A DNA stretch of 64,000 bases from JBFAPK01 sp040676675 (GTDB lineage: Bacteria; Actinomycetota; Actinomycetes; Mycobacteriales; Micromonosporaceae). The notes under the pieces are model-generated. The model was not told where the DNA came from, made no database searches, and worked only from the letters and a program-made list of their open reading frames with translations. This document shows positions 16,459 through 25,148 of this stretch, piece by piece. How positions within the stretch are numbered: position 1 is the first letter of the stretch; every line of letters begins with the position of its first letter. Both the position numbers and the translations under genes were made by a program. The DNA lies in assembly GCF_040676675.1 (NCBI RefSeq), contig NZ_JBFAPK010000014.1, positions 62,001 through 126,000 on the forward strand. Direction: 5' to 3'.

Positions 16459-17055
16459 TCAGTGGCCGGTTTCGCGGGCCGGGTCGGATTCGAGCTGCTC
16501 GATCACCGGGGTGAGTAGCTCGTCCAGCTCCCGCGCCAGCACGGTGACCGCCCGCCGGGCCGCCTCCGCCAGCCGGTCGTGCGGCCCGTCGGGGGCGGCC
16601 GGCAGCCGCTCCACCGGTACGGGCGCCTCGACCAGCAGCGAGGCGCGCAGGTGGGGCCGGCGGCTGAGGTCCTCCTCGGTCGGGTCGAGCCACTGGCCGA
16701 AGCGCTGCGGCCAGTCCCGCCAGCCCCGGTCCCGCCACCAGTGCCGCGCGGCGCGCAGCTCCTCCGGCCACCCCGCCACCAGGGTCACCTCGGCGGTGAG
16801 CGTGCCGTCCCAGCGGTTACGGCGGCAGGTGGCCGAGATGATCCGGGGATGCCAGCGCACGAAGCCGGGGGAGAGGGCCGGCGGGGTGGCGAGCCGCCAG
16901 GCGACGCAGGCGAAGGTGACCGGGGCGATGTCCCCGTACGCGTCGGTGAACTCGGCCGCGCCGTCGTGGACCCGCCGCGCGTACCGGCCCGTGCCGGCCA
17001 CCGCGTGGGTCCGGTCGTACCCGTGGTCCAGCCAGAACGACCGCTGCCTGGTCAT
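16459..17055 (-). CDS. Conserved-looking protein of unknown function
   Basis: This 198-aa soluble protein is not recognised. It begins MTRQRSFWLDHGYDRTH and is rich in Trp and Arg. No signal peptide or membrane helix is seen. ATG at 17055 is chosen because GGAG is 6 nt upstream; reading further up would run across the promoter. A good promoter and a palindromic operator lie directly upstream, so expression is probably regulated. The even codon bias argues that it is a genuine gene. Confidence 0.65.
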   Translation of the reverse strand: MTRQRSFWLDHGYDRTHAVAGTGRYARRVHDGAAEFTDAYGDIAPVTFACVAWRLATPPALSPGFVRWHPRIISATCRRNRWDGTLTAEVTLVAGWPEELRAARHWWRDRGWRDWPQRFGQWLDPTEEDLSRRPHLRASLLVEAPVPVERLPAAPDGPHDRLAEAARRAVTVLARELDELLTPVIEQLESDPARETGH

Positions 17056-17109
17056 CGGCGTCTCCGTCCACCGTGGGGTGATCGGTCCGGTCGTGGCGGC
17101 CGGATAAAA

Positions 17110-17158
17110 TGAGTCCCGACTCAATTTGACGATAGTGAGCCTGAACTCAGCCTGTCAA
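17110..17158 (-). promoter_or_regulatory. Promoter with TGAGTC-GACTCA operator
   Basis: On the minus strand TTGACA (17158-17153) and TATCGT (17134-17129) are spaced by 18 nt. Just downstream lies a 14-bp palindrome, TGAGTC-CC-GACTCA (17110-17123), embedded in AT-rich flanks. This layout suits repression by a TetR- or MarR-type dimer. The repressor is not identified. Confidence 0.6.
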
Positions 17159-17173
17159 CGACGGCGCGCGGAG

Positions 17174-17239
17174 ACGCGGGACGCCGCGCGGGAACGTCGC
17201 GGGAACGGGCGCCGGGCAGGAACGCGGGACGCCGCGCGG
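17174..17239. repeat. 18-bp direct repeat
   Basis: ACGCGGGACGCCGCGCGG occurs at 17174-17191 and again at 17222-17239, between the methyltransferase end and the promoter of the unknown gene. It is GC-rich and self-complementary, so it may act as a terminator for the leftward methyltransferase transcript or be simple sequence. Confidence 0.45.
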
Positions 17240-17286
17240 CACGCGCGTGCTGACGCGAGCGCGGGAACGGGGCGGGCGGGGTCGGA

Positions 17287-18084
17287 TCAGGGCTTGCGGG
17301 CGACCGCGCCGTACGCGTCGATCGCCTTGGCGTCGGGGTTGTCCGGGCGCCACCGCGTGATCGGTACGAGCCCGGGCTCCACCATCGTCAGGCCCTCGAA
17401 GCACTCGGCGAGCTGCGCCGGGCTGCGCAGGATGTAGGGGACGCCGCCACTCTCCACGAGCTTGTCGGCGCCGTCCACCACCGCCGGGCTCGTGTCGGTG
17501 CCGTCCCAGAGCACCAGGTAGCTGCCGGAGGCGGCGGCCTCCACCATCCGCGCCACGATGGAGCGGACCACCGCCAGGTCCGGCTCGTAGCCCAGCACTC
17601 CCATGAACATCACCGCGACCGGCTGCCGGAAGTCCAGCGTCTTCGCCGCCTCGGCGAGGATCTTCTCCGGGTCGTGGTAGTCGGCATGCACGTAGGTCGT
17701 GGCGCCCTCGCGGGTGGTGTTGGCCAGCAGCGCGCGGGCGTGTACCAGCACCATCGGGTCGTTGTCGACGTAGACGATCCGGGACTCCGGAGCGACCCGC
17801 TGGGCGGTCTCGTGGGTGTTCTCCATCGTGGGCAGCCCGGTGCCGACGTCGACGAACTGCCGGATGCCCGCCTCGGCGGCCAGGAAACGCACGGCCCGGA
17901 TGAGGAAGCGCCGGGACTGTCGCGCCATCACGACGATCTCCGGGTACACCTCGGCCACGGCCTCCCCGGCCGCCCGGTCGGACTGGAAGTTGTCCTTGCC
18001 GCCCATCCAGTAGTTCCAGATCCGCGCCGCGTGCGGCACCTCGAATTGCAGCTGCGCGGCGAGCTCGGAATTCGGGTCGGCCAT
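17287..18084 (-). CDS. SAM-dependent methyltransferase, DUF574 family
   Basis: This is a 265-aa class I-like methyltransferase of the DUF574 (Methyltransf_19) family, common in many copies in actinomycetes. The SAM-binding motif is VDVGTGLPT (about residue 78), with IVYVDNDPMVLVHA as the acidic loop. The N-terminal ARIWNYWMGGKDNF is the family signature. The substrate is unknown. ATG 18084 is the only good start, though no strong ribosome-binding site is visible. A tandem repeat lies directly upstream. It appears to be a single-gene unit. Confidence 0.9.
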   Translation of the reverse strand: MADPNSELAAQLQFEVPHAARIWNYWMGGKDNFQSDRAAGEAVAEVYPEIVVMARQSRRFLIRAVRFLAAEAGIRQFVDVGTGLPTMENTHETAQRVAPESRIVYVDNDPMVLVHARALLANTTREGATTYVHADYHDPEKILAEAAKTLDFRQPVAVMFMGVLGYEPDLAVVRSIVARMVEAAASGSYLVLWDGTDTSPAVVDGADKLVESGGVPYILRSPAQLAECFEGLTMVEPGLVPITRWRPDNPDAKAIDAYGAVARKP

Positions 18085-18100
18085 GGCCGGGCTCCTAGGC

Positions 18101-18165
18101 GAGGGGGCGGACGAGGCGAGGGGCGGACGAGGCGAGGGGCGGGCGGGGCGAGGGGCGGGCGGGGC
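18101..18165. repeat. Four tandem 16/17-bp repeats
   Basis: Near-identical units of the form GAGGGGCGGACGAGGC begin at 18101 (17 bp), 18118, 18134 and 18150. They fill the space directly upstream of the DUF574 methyltransferase. This is a small minisatellite likely to vary in copy number. Nearby, GCTAGGCCGGTCC occurs at about 18310 and 18375. Confidence 0.6.
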
Positions 18166-18375
18166 GAGAGATCGACGAACGCGAGGTACCGGTGCGGCGA
18201 GACCGGGCGATCCTACCGGGCCAACCGCCGCCGACCGGCCCCGGGACGCTCGTGTCGCCGACGCCCGCCTGGCCCGCCGCCGACCGGTCCGTCGGGCCCG
18301 GGGCGCACGGCTAGGCCGGTCCGCCAGGTCCGGGCCGCCCGGCTGGTGCCAGTCCGTCAGACCCGGGCCGCGCCG

Positions 18376-19475
18376 CTAGGCCGGTCCCGTCTCGTCCGCC
18401 CGCCCGGACCCGGTGCTGAGCCGGCCCCGGCCGAAGACGTCGACGCGGCCCCACCGGCCGGGCACGCCGATCAGTTCGATCCGCCCCAGGCTGGCCGGCA
18501 CGGCGGGGCGGACAGTGAGCCCGTCGCCCTGCGGTTCCAGCCCGAGCATCGTGCGCAGCAGCAGCATCGGCGCCCCCGCCGACCACGCCTGCGGGGTGCG
18601 CAGACAGGTGAAGATGCTGTCCCGCCCGAACAGCGTCATGAACCACGGCAATCCGGCCGCCGGCAGCTTCTCCTTGCGCAGCAGCCCCGTGTAGCGCAGC
18701 GCGGCCAGGTCGGTGAGACTGCGCTGGTACGAATCGCTCAGCGGCTCGCAGTCGCAGGTCAACCTGGGCGCCCGCGCCAGCCACTCGTCCAGCCGGCGCT
18801 GCACCTCGGGCCGGCCCCGCCCGCGTTCGTGCCGCTCCAGCTCCTCCAGGGCCGACTCGTCGCCGCTGAACAGCGTGATCACCCGCAGCAGCGTGCTCCA
18901 CGCGCCGTGCGGCTCGACCCGGACGCGGAACGTCATCCCGTGCTCGTCGATCTCCGCCGGGCTGCTCGACGAGATCACCGTCTCGCGGACGAACGCCTCC
19001 CGTCGGTACCGCAGCCGGAGCCGGTCCTCCTCGACGGTGGCGGTCACCCGTCCCCGCTTGGGCAGCAGGTTCTTGACCTCGAAGAGGTCCGCGAAGTCGC
19101 CGTCCATCTCGATCCGCAGGGTGTACTCGGCCGGCTCCTCCTCGTGGTTCAGCACGGTCAACCGTTCCTCGAACCCGCCGCCGACCCGGCGCTGCCGGAT
19201 CACCGACGCCTTCGCGTCGAGGTAGTGGGTCGGCTCGCCCGGGGCCAGGAAGAAGCTGGCCTGGAAGTACCGCAGGTCGTCGACGGAGAGCGAGTGCAGC
19301 GGCTGCCCGTCGACGGTGAGTTCCCAGCGCGAGATGAACCGCGTGTCCAGCGAGAAGAGGCCGGTGGGGTAGTTGGGCGACGGATCGATGTCGCCGTTGC
19401 GGTCGCTGACCACGAACGTGGCGCCGTCGAGGACGCTGACCGGCCGGGTCGTCGCGGCTCCCGCTCGCGGACCAT
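18376..19475 (-). pseudogene. Glycogen-debranching (amylo-1,6-glucosidase) remnant lacking its catalytic domain
   Basis: The N-terminal glycogen-debranching domain is well preserved (RPVSVLDGATFVVSD, then GLFSLDTRFISRWELTVDG and FVRETVISSS). The alpha/alpha-barrel glycosidase domain is missing: after PWFMTLFGRDSIFTC the protein jumps at about 18605 to RTPQAWSAGAPMLLLRTMLG, the C-terminal end of the family. Roughly 300 residues, including the catalytic acids, are absent in frame. The 5' end is also broken: MVREREP (ATG 19475) and the following ATTRPVSVLDG are in different frames, mended by one added base near 19458. It is therefore almost surely non-functional as a debranching enzyme, unless the assembly is collapsed here. 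Confidence 0.8.
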
Positions 19476-19822
19476 CCGGCGCGGGTCGACGGCGTCGCGG
19501 GACGGCGGGAAGAACCGGCGGAACTTCAGGAGCAGCGCGATGTCCCCCTCCAGCACGCACTCGGTACGGATCATCGCGGAGATGAGGGAGGCGTCGCCGG
19601 TGGCGATCCGGTCGAACAGCTCCTCCCGGAGGTGCACCACGCAGTCGGCGTCCCGCCGGTCTCGCGGGACGAGCATGCTGCCGTGCCGTATCGCCACGAA
19701 CCAGTACTCGACGCCGGCGTCGCGGCGCAGGTCGAACCGGACTGTGCCTGGACCTTCCGCGGCAGCAACTCGTACACCCGCTCGCCCAGGTGCTCGAAGA
19801 ACCCGCTGGTCACCTCGCTCAT
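19476..19822 (-). pseudogene. SCP2-like domain gene, frameshifted
   Basis: The ATG at 19822, with GGGAGG upstream, opens MSEVTSGFFEHLGERVYELL, but after KVQ the frame is lost. Adding one base near 19748 restores TVRFDLRRDAGVEYWFVAIR, then ADCVVHLREELFDRIATGD and VLEGDIALLLKFRRFFPP, a clear SCP2 sterol-carrier-like domain of about 115 aa. The same frame runs on into the debranching remnant, so the two may once have been fused or tightly overlapping. Either a real frameshift or a sequencing error is possible. Confidence 0.7.
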
Positions 19823-19857
19823 CCCCCGCCTCCCCGACACGCCCCCGCGCACCACGC

Positions 19858-20316
19858 TCAGCCGGCCACCACGAGCGCCTGCGGTGCGGCCTGCTTCATC
19901 CGGGTGCGCAGCCAGGCGAGGTCGATCGCCGTCCGCTGCTCGCCGGCGCGGACGGTCGCCAGCAGGTCATGGTCGCGCGCGCCCTGCGCCGCCTGCCCGA
20001 TCACCGTCCAGCTGATCTCGCACTCGGCGGCCATCAGGTAGAGGTCCTGCAGGTCCCGCAGCAGCCCGAGCGGGCCGCTGCGCACGCCGGTGAACAGCTC
20101 CGAGTGCAGCCGGTCCGGCTCGTCCGGCGCCTGTTCGCGGTACCGGCCGACGAACGGCAGCAGCGCCTCGGCCTGCTCGGCGCAGTGCCGGGCCAGCCGC
20201 TCGCAGTTCTGCCGCACGTCCGGCTCGTCGCCGTGCGCCGTGCCGACCTCCCGGTACGCGGCGCCCAGGTTGTCGAGGGTGCGGTGGAGCAGACCGAGGT
20301 AGTGGGCCAGTTGCAT
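19858..20316 (-). CDS. Helical protein linked to molybdopterin oxidoreductase
   Basis: This 152-aa protein is almost entirely helical, with scattered His and Glu (AHYLGLLHRTLDNL, RLARHCAEQAEALLP, LYLMAAECEISWTVIGQAA). It is likely a four-helix bundle of ferritin or hemerythrin type, but clear di-metal ligands cannot be assigned. Its ATG is separated by a single base from the stop of the molybdopterin oxidoreductase (TGAGATG), so the two are translationally coupled. It may be an accessory or maturation factor for that enzyme. This role is inferred from context only. Confidence 0.6.
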   Translation of the reverse strand: MQLAHYLGLLHRTLDNLGAAYREVGTAHGDEPDVRQNCERLARHCAEQAEALLPFVGRYREQAPDEPDRLHSELFTGVRSGPLGLLRDLQDLYLMAAECEISWTVIGQAAQGARDHDLLATVRAGEQRTAIDLAWLRTRMKQAAPQALVVAG

Positions 20317-20317
20317 C

Positions 20318-22747
20318 TCACGCCTCCCGGGGCGGTAGGGGAGCGGACCCGCCGACCACCGGCGCGGGCGCCGGCGTGCCGTCCGAGCCGGCGAGCTTGA
20401 CCAGGCGTACCGCCGCGTTCTTGAACAGCGGCTGCTTGGAGACCGGATCCCAGGCGGTGAGGGTCAGCTCGTTCGCCGCCCGCTCGTGCGGGGAGTCGGG
20501 CCCCTCCGGCTCGTCCCAGTAGCCGTAGTGGAACGGTACGAAGACCGTGCCGGGGCGGATCCCGGTCAGCCGTACCCGGGCCCGCACCGCGCCCCGGCGC
20601 GACTCCACCCGGACCAGGTCCCCCTCGGCCAGCTCCAGGCGCCGGCCGTCGCCCGGCTCCACCTCGACCCACACCTGCGGCGCCGCGGCGTTGAGCTGCG
20701 GGGCCCGGCCCGTCTTGGTCCGGGTGTGGAACTGGTAGACGGTACGGCCGGTGGTGAGCTGGAGCGGGAACTCGTCGTCCGGTGCCTCGGGGCCGGGCGC
20801 GTAGTCGAGGGCGTGCAGGAACGCGCGTCCGTCGGGGCGCTTGGCCCGGTAGGCGGCCTCATCCAGCTCCGCGCCGGTTTCGAGGTCCTGCCCGTAGCTC
20901 TCGCAGTAGTCCGGGTCGGTGTGGAACACCCCGTCGCCGTAGAGCCGCTCGACGCCGTCGGGCGTCTCCTCCGTGCACGGCCACTGGATGCCGCTGCCGC
21001 CGCGCAGCCGGTCGTAGGTGATGCCGGTGTAGTCGCAGGGCCGCCCGGCCGAGCAGCGCTTCCAGGCCTCGAACGCCGACTCCGGGTCCGTCCACGTGAT
21101 CAGCGGCGCGCCGTCGCGGTCACGGAAGTCCATCCGGCGCGCGTAGTCCAGGAAGATGTCCAGGTCGGGGCGGGCCTCGCCGGGCGGCGCCACGGCCGGC
21201 TCGCAGAGGTGCACGGTACGGTCGGCGTTGGTGAAGGTGCCCAGCTTCTCGCCCCAGGTCGCGGCGGGCAGCACCACGTCGGCCAGCCGGGCCGTCTCGG
21301 TCAGGAACAGGTCCTGCACCACCACGAAGAGGTCCGGCTGGGCGAGGATGCGCCGGATCCGGGCCAGCTCGGGCAGGGAGACCGCCGGGTTGGTCGCCGA
21401 GATCCAGAGCAGCTTGATCGAGCCCTGTTCGGCGTACCGGAAGATCTGCATGGCGTGCGTCGGCGGCGCCCAGTGCGGGATGGTGTCGACGTCGACGTTC
21501 CACAGCTCGGCGAGCTGCCGGATGTGCTCCGGATTCGCCCAGTTGCGCAGGCCGGGCAGGTCGCCGTCGGCGCCGGTCTCGCGGGTGTTCTGCGCCGTCG
21601 GCTGCCCGTTCATCTGGCAGACGCCCGCGCCCGGGCGACCGATCATGCCCCGGATCAGGTGCAGGTTGTTGACCTGGCAGGCCGCGGCGGTGGCCTGGTT
21701 GGACTGGTAGAAGCCCTGGAGCACGGTGGAGAAGAGCCGGTCCGCGTGCCCGAGCAGCTCCGCCGCCGCCTCGATCCGCGCGGCCGGTACGCCGCAGATC
21801 TCGGCCACCCGGCGCGGCGGATACCGGTCGACCACCCGGCACAGCTCCTCGAAGCCGAGCGTGTGGGCGGCGACGTACGCCTCGTCGTACCAGCCGTTGC
21901 GGATCACCTCGCGCAGCAGCCCGTTCAACAGCGCCAGGTTGGTGCCGGGGCGTACCGGCAGGTGCACGTCGGCCTCCCGGGCCACCGGGGTCGGGCGCGG
22001 GTCGACCGCGAGCATCGCCGGCGGGTTCGGGCCGCGCCGGCGGTCCAGCATCCGCATCCAGAGCACGGCCTGCGTCTCGGCGACGTTGTGCCCCCAGAGC
22101 GCGAGCGCGTCGCAGTGGTCCACGTCGGTGTACGAGCCGGGCTGACCGTCGGTGCCGAAGCTCGCCTTCAGTGCCGAGGCGGCGGTGGCGGTGCAGAGCC
22201 GGGTGTTGCCGTCCATGTGCGGCGTACCGATGCCCGCCTTGCCGATGACGCCGAGCGTGTAGTAGTCCTCCAGGAACAGCTGGCCGCTGGTGTAGAAGCC
22301 GAAGTGCCCCCAGCCGCCCGGCTGGTCCAGCAGTTCCCGAGAGCGCGCCACCACCCGCCCCATGGCGGTGTCCCAGTCGGTCTCGACCAGCTCGCCGCCC
22401 TCGCGGATCAGCGGACGCCGCAACCGGTCCGGGGCGTTGTTCGCCTGCCAGCCGTACAGGTCCTTGGGGTCCAGCCGGCCGTGGTTGACCCGGTCGACGG
22501 CCCGGCCGCGTACCCCGACGATCCGCCCGTCGCGGACCGCGATGTCCATCGCGTCGCCGTTGGAGTGCAGCAGCGACGCCGCCTGCACCCACCGCTGCAC
22601 GTCGCGCTCGTCGAGCCCGTCGTCGAGGTACGTGTCCACCCGCACCGGCCAGGACGAGCCCGCCGGCTCCGCCGGGCGGCCGGCCGCCGAGGGGTCCGGC
22701 CCGTAGGGGGTACGGGGACCCCACGGGTCCGCGATCCGGTCAGTCAT
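20318..22747 (-). CDS. Molybdopterin oxidoreductase, nitrate reductase/formate dehydrogenase-like
   Basis: This 809-aa protein has the full DMSO-reductase-family plan: domains binding the bis-MGD cofactor and a C-terminal molydopterin dinucleotide-binding domain (QLTTGRTVYQFHTRTKTGR). The likely Mo-ligand Cys is in GNTRLCTATAASALKASFG, as in assimilatory nitrate reductases. Oddly, the N-terminal [4Fe-4S] site is missing: the segment reads WVQAASLLHSNGDAMDIAV, with no Cys where CxxCxxxC is expected. ATG 22747 has GGAGGAGA upstream and overlaps the HPP stop by 8 bp. Substrate and electron donor are unknown. Confidence 0.85.
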   Translation of the reverse strand: MTDRIADPWGPRTPYGPDPSAAGRPAEPAGSSWPVRVDTYLDDGLDERDVQRWVQAASLLHSNGDAMDIAVRDGRIVGVRGRAVDRVNHGRLDPKDLYGWQANNAPDRLRRPLIREGGELVETDWDTAMGRVVARSRELLDQPGGWGHFGFYTSGQLFLEDYYTLGVIGKAGIGTPHMDGNTRLCTATAASALKASFGTDGQPGSYTDVDHCDALALWGHNVAETQAVLWMRMLDRRRGPNPPAMLAVDPRPTPVAREADVHLPVRPGTNLALLNGLLREVIRNGWYDEAYVAAHTLGFEELCRVVDRYPPRRVAEICGVPAARIEAAAELLGHADRLFSTVLQGFYQSNQATAAACQVNNLHLIRGMIGRPGAGVCQMNGQPTAQNTRETGADGDLPGLRNWANPEHIRQLAELWNVDVDTIPHWAPPTHAMQIFRYAEQGSIKLLWISATNPAVSLPELARIRRILAQPDLFVVVQDLFLTETARLADVVLPAATWGEKLGTFTNADRTVHLCEPAVAPPGEARPDLDIFLDYARRMDFRDRDGAPLITWTDPESAFEAWKRCSAGRPCDYTGITYDRLRGGSGIQWPCTEETPDGVERLYGDGVFHTDPDYCESYGQDLETGAELDEAAYRAKRPDGRAFLHALDYAPGPEAPDDEFPLQLTTGRTVYQFHTRTKTGRAPQLNAAAPQVWVEVEPGDGRRLELAEGDLVRVESRRGAVRARVRLTGIRPGTVFVPFHYGYWDEPEGPDSPHERAANELTLTAWDPVSKQPLFKNAAVRLVKLAGSDGTPAPAPVVGGSAPLPPREA

Positions 22748-23267
22748 CTCGGTCTCCTCCGGTTCGGCTCCGCCACGCCGGCATCGGTCGGCCGGTGGCG
22801 CGGTTGAAGAGCCAGTCGAGCATCGTCAGCAGCGCGACCGCGGCCGCGACGACGAGTAGTTGGGTCGGCGTGCGCAGCAGGCCGAGGCTCACGAGCAGGG
22901 TGGTCGCGCCGGCGGGGGCGTGGTTGGCGTCCAGCAGGATCAGCACCAGCGCGGTGACCGCGACCGAGCCCGCGGCGGCGATGATCCGTTCCGTGCTCAC
23001 CCCGACCTGGAGCACCGACGGCGTGTCCGCCAGCCCGGTCGCGGCCAGCAGGCCGTAGCCGGCGAGCAGCGCCACGGCGTGCCCGATCAGCGTGTTGCGC
23101 GGGGCCGAGGAGGGGTCCTGCGGACGCTCGACGTGCAGCATGACGGTCGGACCGAGGCTGGGAAAGAGCCACGGCTGGCCGGTCGCCAGCGCCAGCGCGC
23201 CGAGAATTCCCAACCCGACGGCGCTGCCGGCGAACGTCCGAACCGCCGCCCGGGCGCGCTCAGACAC
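22740..23267 (-). CDS. HPP-family membrane protein
   Basis: This 175-aa integral membrane protein has four or five hydrophobic segments and the family motif LFPSLGPTVMLHVERPQDP. NHAPAGATTLLVSLGLL is a second conserved loop. HPP proteins include a nitrite transporter in cyanobacteria and chloroplasts. With the neighbouring nitrate reductase-like enzyme, anion transport is plausible. GTG 23267 overlaps the acetate kinase stop by 8 bp, and its own stop overlaps the next start, marking an operon. Confidence 0.85.
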   Translation of the reverse strand: MSERARAAVRTFAGSAVGLGILGALALATGQPWLFPSLGPTVMLHVERPQDPSSAPRNTLIGHAVALLAGYGLLAATGLADTPSVLQVGVSTERIIAAAGSVAVTALVLILLDANHAPAGATTLLVSLGLLRTPTQLLVVAAAVALLTMLDWLFNRATGRPMPAWRSRTGGDRDD

Positions 23268-24432
23268 CGTAGGCGTCCGGGTTGGCGATGCCGGCCGACG
23301 GCGCGGGAACGCGCAGCCCCCGCCCGCTCGCCGACGCCGGTACCGCGTCGAGCACCCGGAGCGTCTCCTCGGCGAGCTGCATCTCCTCGCGCGGCTCCAC
23401 CACGAGCACCGGTATCGCCGCGCCGGGCGGGCTGACCGGGCCGTCGCTCGCCCGGTTGCCGCCCACCGGCAGCGGTACCCCGAGCGGCCCCAGGCCGGCG
23501 CAGATGTCGTACCGCACCTCCGGCTGGTCCCAGCCGATCTCGCCGGTGAAGACCAGCGCGTCGACGCGGTCCAGGCTGGTCGCGGCGGCGGCGATCTCCC
23601 GGCGTACCTGGTGCGCGTAGACCCGCAGCGCCAGGGCCGCGGCCGGGTCGTCCGGCGCGGCGGCGACCAGGTCCCGGGTGTCGTCCGACCGCCCGTCCGC
23701 CAGCCCCAGCAGCCCGGACTGGTGGTACAGCCCGTCGGCCAGTTCCTCCCGGTCGAGCCGGCCGTCGAGCAGCCAGAGCAGCATGCCCGGGTCGACCGCG
23801 CCGGAGCGCCTGCTCATCGGGATGCCGTCGAGCGGCGTGAAGCCCATCGAGGTGTCCACGCTGCGCCCCTCGCGTACCGCGCAGACCGAGGCACCACCGC
23901 CGAGGTGGGCCAGGACCAGTCGCAGCTCGGCGACGGGCCGGTCGAGCAGCCGGGCGGCCCGCCGGGTGGCGTAGGCGTACGACAGGCCGTGAAAGCCGTA
24001 CCGGCGCAGCCCCCAGCGGCGCCGCCACTCGGCGGGCAGTGGATAGGTGGCGGCGGCGTCGGGCAGGTCCGCGTGGAAGGCGGTGTCCGGGCAGACCACG
24101 TGCGGTACGTCCGGCAGTCCCGCGCGGAGCCGGTCGAGCAGGGCCAGCGCGGGCGGCAGGTGCAGCGGCGCCAGCTCGGCGAGCGGCTCCAGCGCGGCCC
24201 GGGTGGCGTCGTCGACCCGCGCGGGGGCGCGCAGCACGTCGCCGCCGTGCACGAGCCGGTGGCCGACCGCGTCGGGCCGGTCGTGCCGGGCCACGAACTC
24301 CGTCACGGCCCGGCCGACCTCCTCGGAGCCGGGCGAGCCGGAGAGGTCCAGCCGGTCGGTGACCGTCCCGTCGCGCAGGTACGCGAGGTGCAGGCTCGCG
24401 GAGCCGGCGTTGACCGTCAGTACGGTGGACAC
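23260..24432 (-). CDS. ackA: Acetate kinase
   Basis: This 390-aa cytoplasmic enzyme interconverts acetyl phosphate plus ADP with acetate plus ATP. Family signatures are VLTVNAGSASLHL near the N-terminus, RRYGFHGLSYAYATRRAA, LAHLGGGASVCAV and ALVFTGEIGWDQPEVR. The length is close to the usual 400. GTG 24432 is chosen because GGGAGGCGAG lies directly upstream; an earlier in-frame ATG falls inside the palindromic repeat. No phosphotransacetylase or phosphoketolase is nearby. As the first gene of a set including a molybdoenzyme, it may serve ATP production when oxygen is limiting (inference). Confidence 0.93.
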   Translation of the reverse strand: MSTVLTVNAGSASLHLAYLRDGTVTDRLDLSGSPGSEEVGRAVTEFVARHDRPDAVGHRLVHGGDVLRAPARVDDATRAALEPLAELAPLHLPPALALLDRLRAGLPDVPHVVCPDTAFHADLPDAAATYPLPAEWRRRWGLRRYGFHGLSYAYATRRAARLLDRPVAELRLVLAHLGGGASVCAVREGRSVDTSMGFTPLDGIPMSRRSGAVDPGMLLWLLDGRLDREELADGLYHQSGLLGLADGRSDDTRDLVAAAPDDPAAALALRVYAHQVRREIAAAATSLDRVDALVFTGEIGWDQPEVRYDICAGLGPLGVPLPVGGNRASDGPVSPPGAAIPVLVVEPREEMQLAEETLRVLDAVPASASGRGLRVPAPSAGIANPDAYGV

Positions 24433-24448
24433 CTCGCCTCCCTTCCGC

Positions 24449-24504
24449 GATCTAGGGCAAATCCTCGTGAGAGGATCTCTAATCACCGCGATTTGCCCTA
24501 GATC
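24449..24504. repeat. 56-bp palindromic intergenic repeat, copy 1
   Basis: Arms GATCTAGGGCAAATC and GATTTGCCCTAGATC (15 bp, perfect) enclose a 26-nt centre. The inverted copy at 40658-40713 has the same 56-bp length and nearly the same centre (GATCTCTAATCAC). It lies just upstream of acetate kinase, so it would be in the 5' leader or promoter. Such elements are REP/MITE-like; no transposase is seen. Confidence 0.75.
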
Positions 24505-24668
24505 GACGGGGTGGCCCGCCGCCGGGGCCCGCCACGGCCGTCGCGCTCCGGTGGATCTTCGTACCCCGCCGGGCGGCGACCGAACCCTCCGGTTCTGCCC
24601 GGACCGGTGGCGGCGGCCGGTTCACGTTCCCGCGCCGGCTCGTTGGCGGCGGGCCGGCCCGTTCCGGC

Positions 24669-25076
24669 TCAGCTCATGGCGGCCAGCAGCTCCCGGCAGG
24701 CGTTCTCGCAGACGCGGCAGCTCTCGCAGCAGATCCGGCAGTGCTCGTGCATCGCGGCGTGCCGCTGGCACTCGTCGCCGCAGGCCCGGCAGGCCGTCGC
24801 GCAGGCCTCCAGCAGGCCGCGGGTGAGGTTGGCGTCGTACCCGGTGTGCCGGGAGAGGACCCGGGCGGTGGTGGTGCAGATGTCGGCGCAGTCCAGGTCG
24901 GTGCGGACGCACTTGGCCAGCGTGCCGACGTTCGCCTCGCTCAGGCACGAGTCGGCGCAGGCGGTGCAGGCCTGGGCGCAGGCGGTCAGGATGTCGATCG
25001 TGCGGCCCAGCTTGTCCCGGTCAAAGTTGATCTCTGCTGGGTACGCCCGCAGCATCGGCATGGTGGTCGCGGTCAC
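24669..25076 (-). CDS. csp: Four-helix copper-storage protein (Csp/DUF326)
   Basis: This 135-aa protein has 17 cysteines in the helix-facing CxxxC/CxxC pattern of copper-storage proteins: ACAQACTACADSC, CADIC, ACATACRACGDEC and HCRICCESCRVCENAC. No signal peptide is present, so it is the cytosolic (Csp3-like) type that binds many Cu(I) ions inside a four-helix bundle. GTG at 25076 has AGGAG 8 nt upstream. The gene is monocistronic, with no copper pump or CsoR regulator visible nearby. Confidence 0.9.
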   Translation of the reverse strand: MTATTMPMLRAYPAEINFDRDKLGRTIDILTACAQACTACADSCLSEANVGTLAKCVRTDLDCADICTTTARVLSRHTGYDANLTRGLLEACATACRACGDECQRHAAMHEHCRICCESCRVCENACRELLAAMS

Positions 25077-25148
25077 GGCGGCGCTCCTGTCAGGGTCGGC
25101 GTGTCGGTGAGGGTCCCTCCGCCTGACCCATACCCGCCGGACCGGCCG

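Noticed and set aside
18101..18165. A CRISPR-like array
   Set aside because: Units are directly adjacent with no unique spacers; it is a simple tandem repeat.
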